Positions 28,331 through 37,237 are shown, counted from the first letter of the stretch. The stretch is 64,000 bases of DNA from AP-15 sp963737145 (GCA_963737145.1 CAVTRO010000005.1:62001-126000), one strand, 5' to 3'. Notes: generated by a model not told the origin, from the sequence alone. Made by a program: numbers and translations.

Positions 28331-28729
28331 ATGGGAGTCATTCCCGACAAATACCTCGACCTGCTGCAGCACAAGAAAGCTTTTGCTAATTTGGCCACGA
28401 TTATGGCGGACGGATCGCCTCAGGTGACACCGGTATGGTTCGATCACACTGATGGGGTGATTTGCGTGAACACGGCCAAGGGGCGGGTCAAGTCTCGCAC
28501 CTTGCGGCCGGGGGCGACGGTCGCGCTGGCGATCATGGATCCCGACAACGCCTACCGCTATATCCAGATACGCGGCCGCGTCAGACGGGCCGTGGAGCAA
28601 GGGGCGGACGCGCATATCGATTCGCTGGCGAAGAAATACCTCGGCAAAGACACCTATCCCTTCCGTCAGCCCGGCGAGGTGCGGGTTATGTATGAAATCG
28701 AGCCGACCGCCGCATCGGGAATGGGCTGA
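28331..28729 (+). CDS. PPOX-class F420-/flavin-dependent oxidoreductase family protein
   Basis: A 132-residue split-barrel protein: FANLATIMADGSPQVTPVWF, GVICVNTAKGRVKSRTLRPG and YRYIQIRGRVRRAVEQG are the three conserved segments of the TIGR03618-like pyridoxamine-oxidase-like family. Such proteins bind FMN or F420 and reduce small molecules. A strong ribosome site (AAAAGGAG) precedes ATG 28331. It is a single-gene unit between two leftward genes. Confidence 0.85.
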   Translation: MGVIPDKYLDLLQHKKAFANLATIMADGSPQVTPVWFDHTDGVICVNTAKGRVKSRTLRPGATVALAIMDPDNAYRYIQIRGRVRRAVEQGADAHIDSLAKKYLGKDTYPFRQPGEVRVMYEIEPTAASGMG

Positions 28730-28863
28730 GCGCACAGCGAACCGGCACGATTGCCGACGACACATCAGCTTTCTCGGCGGATAGCCTCGTTACTCTATGC
28801 CCCGGTTGGGGGAGTGGAGCGTCCCGACCGAACAAGAACGAGGACGGATTTCCGACCTGACGC

Positions 28864-29064
28864 TCAGCCCGCTCGGCGGCACTTCAAAATGGCCGTCCGG
28901 GCGGCGTTGATATTGGCCATCAGCTCATGAGTTTGCTGAGTACCGCGGTCGGGGTGGTAGCGTTTGGCCAGCGCGAAATAAGCAGCCGTAAAGTCCTTTG
29001 CGGAGATCGACCGGACGTCGACCCCGAGCCGCTGGAACAGCGCCACGGCATCATCCGGAAGCAA
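28864..29064 (-). CDS. Short J-domain protein
   Basis: A 66-residue reading frame that is almost entirely a J domain: DFTAAYFALAKRYHPDRG carries the HPD tripeptide that activates Hsp70 ATPase, followed by a third helix (MANINAARTAIL). There is no Gly/Phe region or zinc domain. The start is a TTG at 29064, with an in-frame stop two codons upstream. It is probably a small DnaK co-chaperone, but expression is not proven. Confidence 0.7.
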   Translation of the reverse strand: MLPDDAVALFQRLGVDVRSISAKDFTAAYFALAKRYHPDRGTQQTHELMANINAARTAILKCRRAG

Positions 29065-29597
29065 GTCTCACCGTCCCCGCAGTCTGAAGGTGCTTTTCAC
29101 AGATTTGGACAAAAACATTAAGATTAACCAAACTTAACTGTGCTCACATCAAGAGCGTCAGCAGCCATTTCGAACTATAACAAAATAAAACCTGAGGCAA
29201 GTACCATTTATCGATTTTAAGGAACTATTCCAGCTGACCGATCGCACCGGATCGAGACAGCAAGGTGACGGCGGAGCCGGGGCAACCAGGTGCGGTTGGA
29301 TAGGGGTGTTCCCATTCCGAGCGGGGCACTTTGCCCCAGATCGAGCACGTCGCGCTCTGATCGTCGAAATTCGCGGCTTCGACTGCCGAGCCGGTCGCAT
29401 GCTCGCCTGCCCCGGACCGCGGCGATTGCGCACTAAGCGGCGGAGGCGGCGGGTGAGCCGTGAAAATCCTATGGAATCGCGATACACTCCCGGTGTGGGC
29501 CGCTTTTCACCGGCAGAAAGAAACCGCGGTTAGAAGGGCATGTCTACAGCAGACCTGCCGTGGCGCGCCGTCATTGTTGGGGATAATCGTCAAAACC
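29065..29597. other. Intergenic stretch with no recognised gene
   Basis: Between the J-domain gene and the ABC exporter the sequence holds only short open frames with no family resemblance. The first 130 bases are AT-rich (AAACATTAAGATTAACCAAA) and could serve as a promoter for the leftward J-domain gene. In-frame extensions of the exporter into this region (29460-29597) read as poor coding sequence. Confidence 0.5.
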
Positions 29598-31460
29598 ATG
29601 CACGTCTTCCGGTTCTTCGAAACCCTCCTGGAGCCCACGGCGGTCCCGACCGGGACAGCGCCGCCGGCGGGGCTCGGGGCATTTTATTGGCATTACGCTC
29701 GCCAGGCACGGCACCTGGTCGCCGCTCTCTTCGTCGCCGGCTTTATCGTGGCGATTCTCGACACGACGATCCCGGTATTTATCGGCCGCGTCGTGAGCCT
29801 GGTCTCCAGCCACGAGCCGGGCTCCCTGCTGGACAATTACTGGACGCAGCTCGTCGGCATGGCGCTCGTGCTGCTCGTCGCTCGCCCCGTGGCGCTCCTG
29901 CTCCAGAACCTGATCACCAATCAGGGGATAATCCCCAGCTTCTCCAACCTCATTCGCTGGCAAAGCCACTGGCACGTTGTGCGCCAGAGCTGGGCGTTCT
30001 TTCAGAACGACTTCGCCGGCCGCATCGCGCAGCGCGTCATGCAGACTGGCCCGTCGCTTCGCGAGAGCGTCGTCTCGGCGACCAACGCGGTCTGGTACAT
30101 TCTCGTCTACGGCGGTGGCGCGATCTTGCTGATGGCGTCGGCCGACGCGTGGCTCACGATTCCGGTCGTGCTGTGGTTCGCCGGCTATGCGGCGCTATTG
30201 CGCTATTTCGTGCCGCGCCTGCGAGTCCGCTCGCGGCGGATGTCGGAGACGCGCTCGGCGCTCTCGGGCCGGGTCGTCGACAGCTACACCAACATCCAGA
30301 CCGTCAAGCTCTTCGCGCGGCCGCGCGACGAGGACGAATTCGTGCGCGCGGCGATGGACGATCTCACCGACGCGTTCCGCGCACAATTGCGGCTGACGAC
30401 GACGCTCGGGCTGACCCTCGCCGCCATGAATGCGTCCCTCGTCGTCGGCACCGCGGTCATCGCGATTTGGCTGTGGAACGACGGCCTCATCCCGGTCGGC
30501 ACCGTCGCGATGGCCTTGCCGCTGACCTGGCACATTGCGGCGATCGCCGGCTGGGTGGCGCAGAATGTCACGACAATTTTCGAGAATATCGGCGTCGTTC
30601 AGGAGGGCATGCGCTCGATCGCGGTGCCGCGTCAGCTGCCGGACCGGCCGGATGCGGTCGAGCTGCAGGTGACACGAGGTGCGGTGCGGTTCGAGGGCGT
30701 ACGGTTCGGCTACGGCACCGCGAGAGGCGTGCTGCACGGCATCGACCTCACGGTGGCCGCCGGCGAGCGCGTCGGTCTCGTCGGCCCCTCGGGCGCCGGC
30801 AAATCCACCCTCGTCAACCTGCTGCTGCGGTTTTACGACCTCGAAACCGGCCGCATTCTGATCGATGGTCAGGATATTGCGACGGTGATGCAGGAGAGCC
30901 TGCGCGCCCAGATTGCGATGGTGACGCAAGACACGTCGCTGCTGCACCGCTCGATCCGCGACAACATCCGCTACGGCCGCCCGCAGGCGAGCGAGTGGGA
31001 GGTGCGCCGTGCCGCCGCGCAGGCGCACGCGCTCGATTTCATCGAGGGACTCGAGGACTGGTACGGGCGGCGCGGTTTCGATGCGCATGTCGGCGAGCGC
31101 GGCGTCAAATTGTCGGGTGGCCAGCGCCAGCGCATCGCGCTCGCCCGCGTCATCCTCAAGGACGCGCCGATCCTCGTGCTCGACGAGGCCACCTCGGCGC
31201 TCGATTCGGAGATCGAAGCGGCGATTCAGGAGCAGCTCGACGGCCTGATGAAGGGCCGCACGGTCATCGCCATCGCGCACCGGCTGTCGACGATCGCGCA
31301 ACTCGACCGCCTCGTCGTGCTCGATGAAGGCAACATCGTCGAGGAAGGCACCCACGCCAAATTGCTCGCCGCCGGCGGCACTTATGCTCGCTTGTGGCGG
31401 CGGCAGTCGGGCGGGTTCCTCGACCCGGTCGCCTCCGCCGGCCTCGCCGCCGCCGAATAG
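29598..31460 (+). CDS. ABC exporter (fused permease and ATPase)
   Basis: A 620-residue half-transporter. The N-terminal six-helix domain spans about 30-320 (LVAALFVAGFIVAILDTTIPV marks TM1) and the ATPase follows with Walker A GPSGAGKSTL, Q-loop TQDTSLLHRS, signature LSGGQRQRIALARV and Walker B ILVLDEATSALD. This matches homodimeric multidrug/lipid exporters. ATG 29598 is preferred because the exporter-like N-terminus starts there. It ends 27 bases before the Uma2 gene. Substrate unknown. Confidence 0.92.
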   Translation: MHVFRFFETLLEPTAVPTGTAPPAGLGAFYWHYARQARHLVAALFVAGFIVAILDTTIPVFIGRVVSLVSSHEPGSLLDNYWTQLVGMALVLLVARPVALLLQNLITNQGIIPSFSNLIRWQSHWHVVRQSWAFFQNDFAGRIAQRVMQTGPSLRESVVSATNAVWYILVYGGGAILLMASADAWLTIPVVLWFAGYAALLRYFVPRLRVRSRRMSETRSALSGRVVDSYTNIQTVKLFARPRDEDEFVRAAMDDLTDAFRAQLRLTTTLGLTLAAMNASLVVGTAVIAIWLWNDGLIPVGTVAMALPLTWHIAAIAGWVAQNVTTIFENIGVVQEGMRSIAVPRQLPDRPDAVELQVTRGAVRFEGVRFGYGTARGVLHGIDLTVAAGERVGLVGPSGAGKSTLVNLLLRFYDLETGRILIDGQDIATVMQESLRAQIAMVTQDTSLLHRSIRDNIRYGRPQASEWEVRRAAAQAHALDFIEGLEDWYGRRGFDAHVGERGVKLSGGQRQRIALARVILKDAPILVLDEATSALDSEIEAAIQEQLDGLMKGRTVIAIAHRLSTIAQLDRLVVLDEGNIVEEGTHAKLLAAGGTYARLWRRQSGGFLDPVASAGLAAAE

Positions 31461-31487
31461 CACTATATTTACTCGCGGAGGTTAAAA

Positions 31488-32258
31488 TTGACCGAGCCCG
31501 CGATCAGACGCATGACCCTCGAGGAGTTCTTTCGTCGGGACGACGGGACCGATACGCGCTACGAGCTGATCGATGGCCGTCCCGTGGCAATGGCGCCGCC
31601 GGCAGAGGCCCGTCGCATCCTGGCCCTGCGGCTCGGCTCCCGGATAGATGCGGCGCTCGCGGGCCGGCGGCCGTGCAATGCCCAGATCGAGCCTGGAATA
31701 GTACGCCCCGATCGTGTCAACTCGTATTATGTTCCCGATATTGCGGTCACTTGCGAGCCCAACGAGCCGGGCCGACAGGCGATGGTGGGCCCGATCCTCA
31801 TCGTCGAGATCTTGTCGCCGAGCACCGAGCGAAGCGATCGCCGCTTGAAGCTTCCGGCCTATCAAACCAGGGAGAGCGCCCGCGAAATCATGCTTATCGA
31901 CGCCGATAGCCATCATGCCGAGCTTTACCGACGGGAGAACGATCATTGGGGCATCCAGCTCGTTCGTGGCGCCGAAGCGAGCCTCTTCTTAACCACGGCC
32001 GACCCTCGGATCTCGATGTCCGAGCTGTACGAGGGGATCGCCATCGTCGCGATCGCGAGCGGCGTCGCGCAATTCAACCTGCTCACCTTCACCCTGGCCT
32101 CGCTGGTCTCCCGCAGTCTCAGATTTTTCCTGCTGGCTGCTCTGTTGTGGCGTTTCGGCGAGCCGGTCTGCTATTTTATCGAACGGCGGCTGATGTTGGT
32201 GACGAGCGCCTTCGCGGCGGCGCTTGTTGGTGGGTTTCTCGTGCTGCATTACCTATAG
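31488..32258 (+). CDS. Chimeric protein: Uma2-family nuclease-like domain joined to C-terminal remnant of a YqaA-like membrane protein
   Basis: Residues 1 to about 182 are a complete Uma2/DUF820 domain of the PD-(D/E)XK type (DTRYELIDGRPVAMAPP, YYVPDIAVTCEP, GPILIVEILSPSTERSDRRL). Near residue 183 the sequence changes to AIASGVAQFNLLTFTLASL and continues with two membrane helices to LVGGFLVLHYL, the last 70 residues of YqaA/DedA-like proteins. No N-terminal part of that membrane protein is left upstream. The frame is open across the junction and starts at a TTG behind an excellent Shine-Dalgarno (CGGAGG). Uma2 genes often spread as selfish or toxin-like units. This looks like an insertion that displaced the front of yqaA. 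Confidence 0.8.
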   Translation: MTEPAIRRMTLEEFFRRDDGTDTRYELIDGRPVAMAPPAEARRILALRLGSRIDAALAGRRPCNAQIEPGIVRPDRVNSYYVPDIAVTCEPNEPGRQAMVGPILIVEILSPSTERSDRRLKLPAYQTRESAREIMLIDADSHHAELYRRENDHWGIQLVRGAEASLFLTTADPRISMSELYEGIAIVAIASGVAQFNLLTFTLASLVSRSLRFFLLAALLWRFGEPVCYFIERRLMLVTSAFAAALVGGFLVLHYL

Positions 32259-32260
32259 GC

Positions 32261-32776
32261 ATGACGGAACCGACCCGTGCCTTTACCGGCTCTGTCCTGG
32301 TCGCGAGCGCCGTCGTGCTCTGCGGAGCGCTGCTGTCGCAATATTGGGGCGGGCTCGCCCCGTGCGAGCTGTGCCTGTTGCAGCGCTGGCCGTGGGGTGT
32401 GGCGATCGTGATCTCGTTTATCGCGACGATGGTCGGCAGCCGCCCGGCGTTGCCCTGGGTGGCGTTGCTGCTCGCCGCGGTCTTTGTCGTGAGCAGCGGG
32501 CTCGCCTTGTACCATTTGGGCGTCGAGCAGCATTGGTTTGTGGGCCCGACCGCTTGCAGCGGCGCCGCGACTGCGGCCGATACGCTCGAAGCCTTGAAGG
32601 CGCAAATCCTGCATCAGCAGCCGGTGCGCTGCGACGAGCCGGCGTGGTCGCTGTGGGGCATCTCGCTCGCCGGGTGGAACCTGCTTGCGTCGCTGATCAT
32701 GACGGGGTGCTGCGTCGCCGCCTTTCTGCAGTTGCGCAGGGTCTGGGAGCGGGCCGGGTTGCGAGGAACCGTATGA
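32261..32776 (+). CDS. dsbB: Disulfide bond formation protein DsbB
   Basis: A 171-residue protein with four membrane helices. The first periplasmic loop has the redox pair CELC (Cys35, Cys38) in LAPCELCLLQRWPWG, and the second loop has Cys residues in TACSG and VRCDE. It reoxidises DsbA with ubiquinone. The ATG sits two bases after the stop of the Uma2-YqaA chimera, and the TGA overlaps the coq7 ATG as ATGA. Linking dsbB to a ubiquinone-pathway gene makes functional sense. Confidence 0.93.
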   Translation: MTEPTRAFTGSVLVASAVVLCGALLSQYWGGLAPCELCLLQRWPWGVAIVISFIATMVGSRPALPWVALLLAAVFVVSSGLALYHLGVEQHWFVGPTACSGAATAADTLEALKAQILHQQPVRCDEPAWSLWGISLAGWNLLASLIMTGCCVAAFLQLRRVWERAGLRGTV

Positions 32777-33324
32777 GCGGCGCCGCGCGACATCGATTGC
32801 CGGGCGACCGTCCGTCCGAGGAGGAGCTCGCGCGCATGCTGCGCGTCGACCACGCCGGCGAGTACGGCGCGACCCGCATCTATGAAGGGCAGCTGGATGT
32901 GCTCGGCCGCCATCGCGCCGCGGGGGTGCTTCGGCAGATGGCCGAGGCGGAGAAACGCCACCTCGCCCGGTTCGAGACATTTTTGCAGGAAAGGCGCGTG
33001 CGCCCGACATTGCTGCACCCGCTGTGGAATGTTGCCGGATACGCGCTGGGCGCGGCGACTGCGCTGCTCGGCGAGCAGGCGGCGATGGCGTGCACGGTCG
33101 CGGTCGAGGAAGTGATCGACGAGCATTACCAGGCGCAGGCCGCAACACTCGGCGAGGACGAACCGGCCCTTCGCGAGACAATCCTGTCGTTTCGCGACGA
33201 CGAGATCGCCCATCGCGATATCGCGATCGCGCGCGGGGCAGAGGAGAGCCCGGCCTACGATTTGATCAGCGCGGTCGTCAAGACCGGATCGCGCGTGGCG
33301 ATCTGGCTGTCCACCCGCCTCTGA
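32773..33324 (+). CDS. coq7: Demethoxyubiquinone hydroxylase
   Basis: A 183-residue di-iron protein. Metal-binding carboxylates and His lie in DHAGEYGATRIY, AEAEKRHLARFE, CTVAVEEVIDEHY and FRDDEIAHRDIA, the four-helix bundle pattern of Coq7. The enzyme hydroxylates demethoxyubiquinone in ubiquinone synthesis at the inner membrane. The start overlaps the dsbB stop by four bases. Length fits the short alphaproteobacterial/mitochondrial form. Confidence 0.94.
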   Translation: MSGAARHRLPGDRPSEEELARMLRVDHAGEYGATRIYEGQLDVLGRHRAAGVLRQMAEAEKRHLARFETFLQERRVRPTLLHPLWNVAGYALGAATALLGEQAAMACTVAVEEVIDEHYQAQAATLGEDEPALRETILSFRDDEIAHRDIAIARGAEESPAYDLISAVVKTGSRVAIWLSTRL

Positions 33325-33345
33325 ATTCCTGAATCGCAGGCAGTG

Positions 33346-34044
33346 ATGGACCTCAACTCGGATTTTAGCGCTCGCGCGGCGGTGCATGCGGCCCGGCTGG
33401 ACTGGACGCCCTCGCCGATCCCCGGGGTGGACCGGCGCATGCTCGACCGCATCGGGGACGAGGTGGCGCGCTCCACCTCGATCGTCCGCTACGCGCCGCA
33501 CAGCCATTTCTCGCCGCACACCCACGGTGGCGGCGAGGAGTTCCTCGTGCTCGACGGCGCCTTTCAGGACGAGCACGGCGACTATCCCTCGGGCGCCTAT
33601 GTCCGCAACCCGCCGACCAGCAGCCACAAGCCCGACTGCGAGCGCGGCTGCACGATCTTCGTCAAGCTCTGGCAATTCGACCCGGACGACCGGACGCCGG
33701 TGCGCACCAACACCACCGCCCTTCCTCTGGCGCCGGCGCCCGACCTCCCAGGCGTCGAATTTGCAATGCTGTACGAGAGCGCCTCGGAGCTTGTCGTGCT
33801 GGAGCGCTGGGCGCCCGGCACTAGCATCACGGTACCTATTCCCGGCGGAATCGAGCTGCTCGTACTGGACGGCGGCTTCACGGAGGGCGGGGAGGAGTTC
33901 ACCCAATACTCCTGGCTGAGACTGCCCGCCGGTACGACATTACGAGCCGCCGCCGGCCCGCAGGGTTGCCGCCTCTGGGTCAAATTGGGCCACCTCGCGC
34001 ACGAGCCACGGCCACCCGCGCCGCCGCAAGAGACCGCGCGATAG
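33346..34044 (+). CDS. Cupin-domain protein, ChrR-like
   Basis: A 232-residue protein with two cupin-like halves. The first carries the metal-binding pattern YAPHSHFSPHTHGGGEEFLVLDG split across residues of about 47-67, the second a weaker copy (IPGGIELLVLDGGFTEGGEEF). This layout is found in ChrR-type cupins, either anti-sigma factors (with an extra zinc domain, absent here) or stand-alone dioxygenase-like proteins. The ATG at 33346 is preferred to the GTG three bases upstream. It follows coq7 by 21 bases and may be cotranscribed. Confidence 0.8.
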   Translation: MDLNSDFSARAAVHAARLDWTPSPIPGVDRRMLDRIGDEVARSTSIVRYAPHSHFSPHTHGGGEEFLVLDGAFQDEHGDYPSGAYVRNPPTSSHKPDCERGCTIFVKLWQFDPDDRTPVRTNTTALPLAPAPDLPGVEFAMLYESASELVVLERWAPGTSITVPIPGGIELLVLDGGFTEGGEEFTQYSWLRLPAGTTLRAAAGPQGCRLWVKLGHLAHEPRPPAPPQETAR

Positions 34045-35101
34045 TATTCAGACGCGGTCTCTCGCTGTTTTTGCTGTTCTCTGCAGCAAATTATCAGCCA
34101 GCGACCCAAAGGCGTGGATGCGCGGATCAAGATGGTATGGGCGGGCGGCGAGGAAATGGCACCATCGTCGCTGGAAAACCCGCGATAGAGCACGCCAATG
34201 CCGCAGCCCAATGACTTGAGCCGGCCCTCACCGCCCTCGACCAGGATAGCACGCTGATTGCCATAATCGAGATGAGCCAGGCGAGTTGGCTGGGGAATCC
34301 AGGGTTGCAAGGCTGCGGCGGTTAACTCTCGGCAAATCTGTAGCGGCACAGAAAAAAGCATCTCCCTCTCCGCCCCTGGGGACGGAGAGGGGCGGGGTGA
34401 GGCTGAAGGGCGGAGAGGGTTCCTCGCCGGCCCGGAGAGATGTGTGCATGCCCAAGCGCTTTCGCGGGGGCGACGGGTAACCGCTTGATGTTATTTTCGG
34501 CATTTGGACCAGATTGTTATGAAAGGGCCGCCGAACCTCAGCCTGCTCTCCTCCTGTTACTGCAAGGAAAATACAGGAGGGCTATTTCTGTCGCATCGCA
34601 GCGGCCGCTGCGCAGAGCACGTCGGCGATACATAGCCTGGCCATCATCATGACGCGGAATAAGTGTAGTTTACGATAATTCAATCAGCGCAATCCCCGGC
34701 CGGAGGTGCTTTTACAACAATCATGCTAATTTGTCAACGGGCGACTACTGCTGCCTGTGGCCGCAGCCGCGGATGGCCCAGCGCGCCTTCGTAATCAAAA
34801 TCGGCGCGGCACCGTGGACAGTGTCTTTGATTTACCGAGTTCCACTCCAGGTTACAGATGGTGGCCGCCTAAAGAGAAGATGCAGGAAGCCGCTCAAGCT
34901 CATGATTTTGGGAGGCATGCTGGATAGGCTGCGACCCATGTGAATAAGGACCGTTTCACTGGCCGTCGCTCTTTTCGCCGGTTGAAGACCGGTCCCGCGC
35001 TTCACTCTGCAAGGGCGTGAATTTTCCAGAATCGCCGTTCCGCCATTAAGGAGGCTGCCAAGTCGTATCTGGTCACGATCGCTTCCCAAAGCCGTTGGCC
35101 A
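34045..35101. other. Long intergenic region without a recognised gene
   Basis: About 1.05 kb between the cupin gene and the CDF transporter. Open frames of up to about 90 codons occur on both strands, but none shows a family motif, a good ribosome site or biased codon use. It includes a GC-rich palindromic repeat at 34364-34391. The region around 34650-34730 is AT-rich (TTTACGATAATTCAATCAG). I see no tRNA fold. It may be decayed sequence. Confidence 0.55.
34364..34391. repeat. GC-rich palindromic intergenic repeat, copy 1
   Basis: Nine-base arms CCCTCTCCG / CGGAGAGGG flank a 10-base loop CCCCTGGGGA. It is followed by GGCGGGGTGAGG and a second CGGAGAGGG. The same style of element (CCCTC-rich arm, GAGGG-rich arm, GGGTGAGG flank) occurs near 36340 and 40845, so this is a dispersed REP-like family. 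Confidence 0.7.
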
Positions 35102-35725
35102 TCAGTCGCCCGCCTCGCCTTCCCACGCCTCGCGTCCTTCCTTCACGAGGAACCAGACGATCGCGAGAGAGGTGACCGCATCGATCCACCAGGCGCCGAA
35201 GGCGAGTTGGGCGCCGAGACCAATGACGACGACGACGGACAGCCAGAGGCAGGCCAACGACTCGGCGGCGTCGGCGCGCAGGGCACGGCTGCCGAGCTGA
35301 TCGGCCAGAGCGAGCTTGCGGCGTGCCAGCACGAGCATGATCGGGATCGACAGCAGCGCAATCGCCAAGCCGGGCCAGGAGAACGCCTCACCCTCGCCGC
35401 GCCACAAGCTCCAGGCGGCCGCCAGCACGACGTAGGCGGCGAGGGCGAACAGCAGGCCGCCGGCGATCCGCCGGGCACTTCTTTCCGCCGCCTCGGAGAC
35501 TTCACGGCCAAACTTCAGCTCGCGTGACAGGCGCCGGATGAGGACGCCGGCGGAGGCGAGCTCGATGACGCTGTCGAGACCGAACGCGATCAGCGTGATG
35601 CTGTGCGCTGCGATGCCGGAGGCGACCGCGACGGCGGCCTCGACCGTCATCCAGCCGACGCTCAGCCACTCCAGCCGGAACGCCCGACGGATCAGCCTCT
35701 GCCGTTGGGGGTCAGCGGCTACCAA
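35102..35725 (-). CDS. Cation diffusion facilitator-type transporter
   Basis: A 207-residue membrane protein with five to six helices. LEWLSVGWMTVEAAVAVASG, HSITLIAFGLDSVIELASAG and RALRADAAESLACLW correspond to CDF helices 1, 2 and 5, with the metal-site Asp in FGLDSVIE and RADAAES. The C-terminal cytoplasmic domain of larger CDF proteins is missing, which is normal for this short subgroup. It would export Zn, Co or a similar metal. The TTG start overlaps the stop of the aspartic protease gene by seven bases, so the pair is cotranscribed. Confidence 0.82.
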   Translation of the reverse strand: MVAADPQRQRLIRRAFRLEWLSVGWMTVEAAVAVASGIAAHSITLIAFGLDSVIELASAGVLIRRLSRELKFGREVSEAAERSARRIAGGLLFALAAYVVLAAAWSLWRGEGEAFSWPGLAIALLSIPIMLVLARRKLALADQLGSRALRADAAESLACLWLSVVVVIGLGAQLAFGAWWIDAVTSLAIVWFLVKEGREAWEGEAGD

Positions 35726-36246
35726 GTGATCGTGAGCTTGCCATCGCGCATTTCGTACCCCTGCAGCCGGCTGAGGAAGCTCATACCGAGCAGCGAAAGG
35801 TCAAGGTGCTCGAGCACAGCGGCGGGCACATCATAAATCGACAGCTGGCCGATGCGGATTTCGCGCAGGGTTACCGGCGCCATGCGCGCTGTGCCATTCG
35901 CGGTTTGCACGTGTCCGCTATACGCCAAACTGGCTGGATTGATGCCGGCGGCGCGGGCATCGGCGGGGGTGAGCGTCACCAGGCTCGCGCCGGTGTCGAC
36001 GAGCATGCGGACCGGAGCTCCGTTGACGGCGGCGTCGAGGACGACGTGGCCCCTCTCGTTTGCCGTGTAGACGATCGTGTTGGATACCGCGACGGAGGGG
36101 CGGCGGGCCGAGGCGGCGGGCTGCATTCCCCGTCGGGATGCCGAGGCAATGTCCGGCAACAGCGCTTTGCTGCGGTCCAGCAGCCCGATACCGAGCAGCA
36201 CGATCCCGCAGCACAGCAATACCCAACGCAACGCCCAGCCGATCAC
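35719..36246 (-). CDS. Retropepsin-like aspartic protease, TIGR02281 family
   Basis: A 175-residue protein with one N-terminal membrane helix (about 5-24, LRWVLLCCGIVLLGIGLLD), a linker and a single-lobed aspartic protease domain. The active site is MLVDTGASLVTLTPADA, and the flap and C-terminal strand follow (LGMSFLSRLQGYEM). Such proteins must dimerise to be active and face the periplasm. The family is typical of alphaproteobacteria. Substrates are unknown. It is the first gene of a pair with the CDF transporter. Confidence 0.88.
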   Translation of the reverse strand: MIGWALRWVLLCCGIVLLGIGLLDRSKALLPDIASASRRGMQPAASARRPSVAVSNTIVYTANERGHVVLDAAVNGAPVRMLVDTGASLVTLTPADARAAGINPASLAYSGHVQTANGTARMAPVTLREIRIGQLSIYDVPAAVLEHLDLSLLGMSFLSRLQGYEMRDGKLTITW

Positions 36247-36314
36247 GATACCGCCCCGGTCCCAACTTTCGCCTGTCGCACTCTGCGAGGCGACGTTTAA
36301 GGGTTGGTGAAGGC

Positions 36315-36378
36315 CCCACCCACCCAGCCCCCACCCTAACCCTCCCCCGCTTCCCGGGGAGGGAATGGGAGAGGGCGG
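36315..36378. repeat. GC-rich palindromic intergenic repeat, copy 2
   Basis: CCCTCCCC at 36340-36347 pairs with GGGGAGGG at 36356-36363 around a short loop, flanked by CCACCCTAAC on the left and AATGGGAGAGGG on the right. It fills the gap between the protease start and the 3' end of the MT-A70 gene. It may also act as a transcription stop for the leftward methyltransferase gene. Confidence 0.65.
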
Positions 36379-36389
36379 CGAGCGCTGCG

Positions 36390-37013
36390 CTACTCGGCGG
36401 CCTGAGGTGCGTCGGGGTAGCTGTTAGCGCGCCAGCGGCGCTGACCGGTTTCGGGCGCATCAGCCTCGTAGCCCCACCGGTCCCAGCCGGGCCGGGGGGC
36501 TCGCGCGAACATTTCGAGATAAGGCCCTTCGCACAGGGCTTCGATGCGCTCGTAGGCCTCCTCCGGTTTGCGGCTGTGCTCGCGCCGCGGCGACACGATC
36601 AGTTTGCGGACATCGGCGCGGCTGCGCTGCGGCTTGCCGCGCGTCGCAAGCAGGCAAGGTTCGGGGTTTGCCCGCGTCCAGAAGCCGAGCCCCGTAAAGA
36701 AGCTCCGGTTATTGTAAAAAAGTTCGGGTTTTCGCAGCTTAACCCAGTAAAACCCGACAGTTTTATAAGTAAAGCCCCAGGCATTGATTATGTCAAACGC
36801 CTTCTCCAACAGAGGGTCGGTCGCCCACATCAATAGCACGCAATCATCCGCGGCCCATTCGGCAACCGGCAATGCCTTGATGTCGGCGAGAGACATGCAG
36901 TCGTAATAGGCCTCGGGGCTCCGGCCCTTTCCCTTCCGCGAATAGGTGGCGAAGGTCCAGGGCGGATCGGCGTATATGACCCGGTAGTGTTTGGACTGCG
37001 GAGAAGCGCTCAT
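36390..37013 (-). CDS. MT-A70-family adenine methyltransferase
   Basis: A 207-residue protein with the catalytic tetrad DPPW in YRVIYADPPWTFATYSRKG and later LLMWATDPLLEKAFDI, GFYWVKLRK and SRKPEEAYERIEALC. These define MT-A70 N6-adenine methyltransferases. The ATG at 37013 is chosen because the upstream in-frame sequence overlaps yacG. No restriction enzyme is adjacent. It is a solitary modifier of DNA (phage-like or epigenetic) or RNA. It follows yacG on the same strand by 32 bases. Confidence 0.88.
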   Translation of the reverse strand: MSASPQSKHYRVIYADPPWTFATYSRKGKGRSPEAYYDCMSLADIKALPVAEWAADDCVLLMWATDPLLEKAFDIINAWGFTYKTVGFYWVKLRKPELFYNNRSFFTGLGFWTRANPEPCLLATRGKPQRSRADVRKLIVSPRREHSRKPEEAYERIEALCEGPYLEMFARAPRPGWDRWGYEADAPETGQRRWRANSYPDAPQAAE

Positions 37014-37045
37014 CGGCGCATGCTCGCGGGCCAGGCCCGGCATGG

Positions 37046-37237
37046 TCAACCGGTTTCCTCGCCGTCGCCTTCGGGTCCCTCCTCGGTCGGGATGCTGTAA
37101 TTGCCCTTGAGCCAGCGGCCGAGATCGATCTGCGCACATCGCGCCGAGCAGAACGGCCGATATTGCGGCATCGGCGGCTTGCCGCAGATCGGGCACGGGC
37201 GCGGTGCGGGCCGCTCGATCGACGAGATGGAGGCCAT
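37046..37237 (-). CDS. yacG: DNA gyrase inhibitor YacG
   Basis: A 63-residue zinc protein with two Cys pairs: CPICGKPP and FCSARCAQIDLGRWLKG. YacG binds GyrB and protects gyrase. The start at 37237 gives the normal family length; an upstream in-frame Met at 37288 would overlap the preceding gene. It lies 16 bases after the RNase G-like gene in the conserved alphaproteobacterial order maf, rng, yacG. Confidence 0.93.
   Translation of the reverse strand: MASISSIERPAPRPCPICGKPPMPQYRPFCSARCAQIDLGRWLKGNYSIPTEEGPEGDGEETG

Noticed and set aside
30195..31463. Leftward open frame of 422 codons over the ABC exporter
   Set aside because: The opposite strand encodes Walker A, signature and Walker B motifs in frame; this frame is a shadow.
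32614..33906. Leftward open frame of 430 codons over dsbB, coq7 and the cupin gene
   Set aside because: It spans three recognised genes on the other strand and has no homology features.
34045..35101. Small genes in the 1 kb gap after the cupin gene
   Set aside because: Open frames are under 95 codons, overlap each other on both strands and show no motif or ribosome site.
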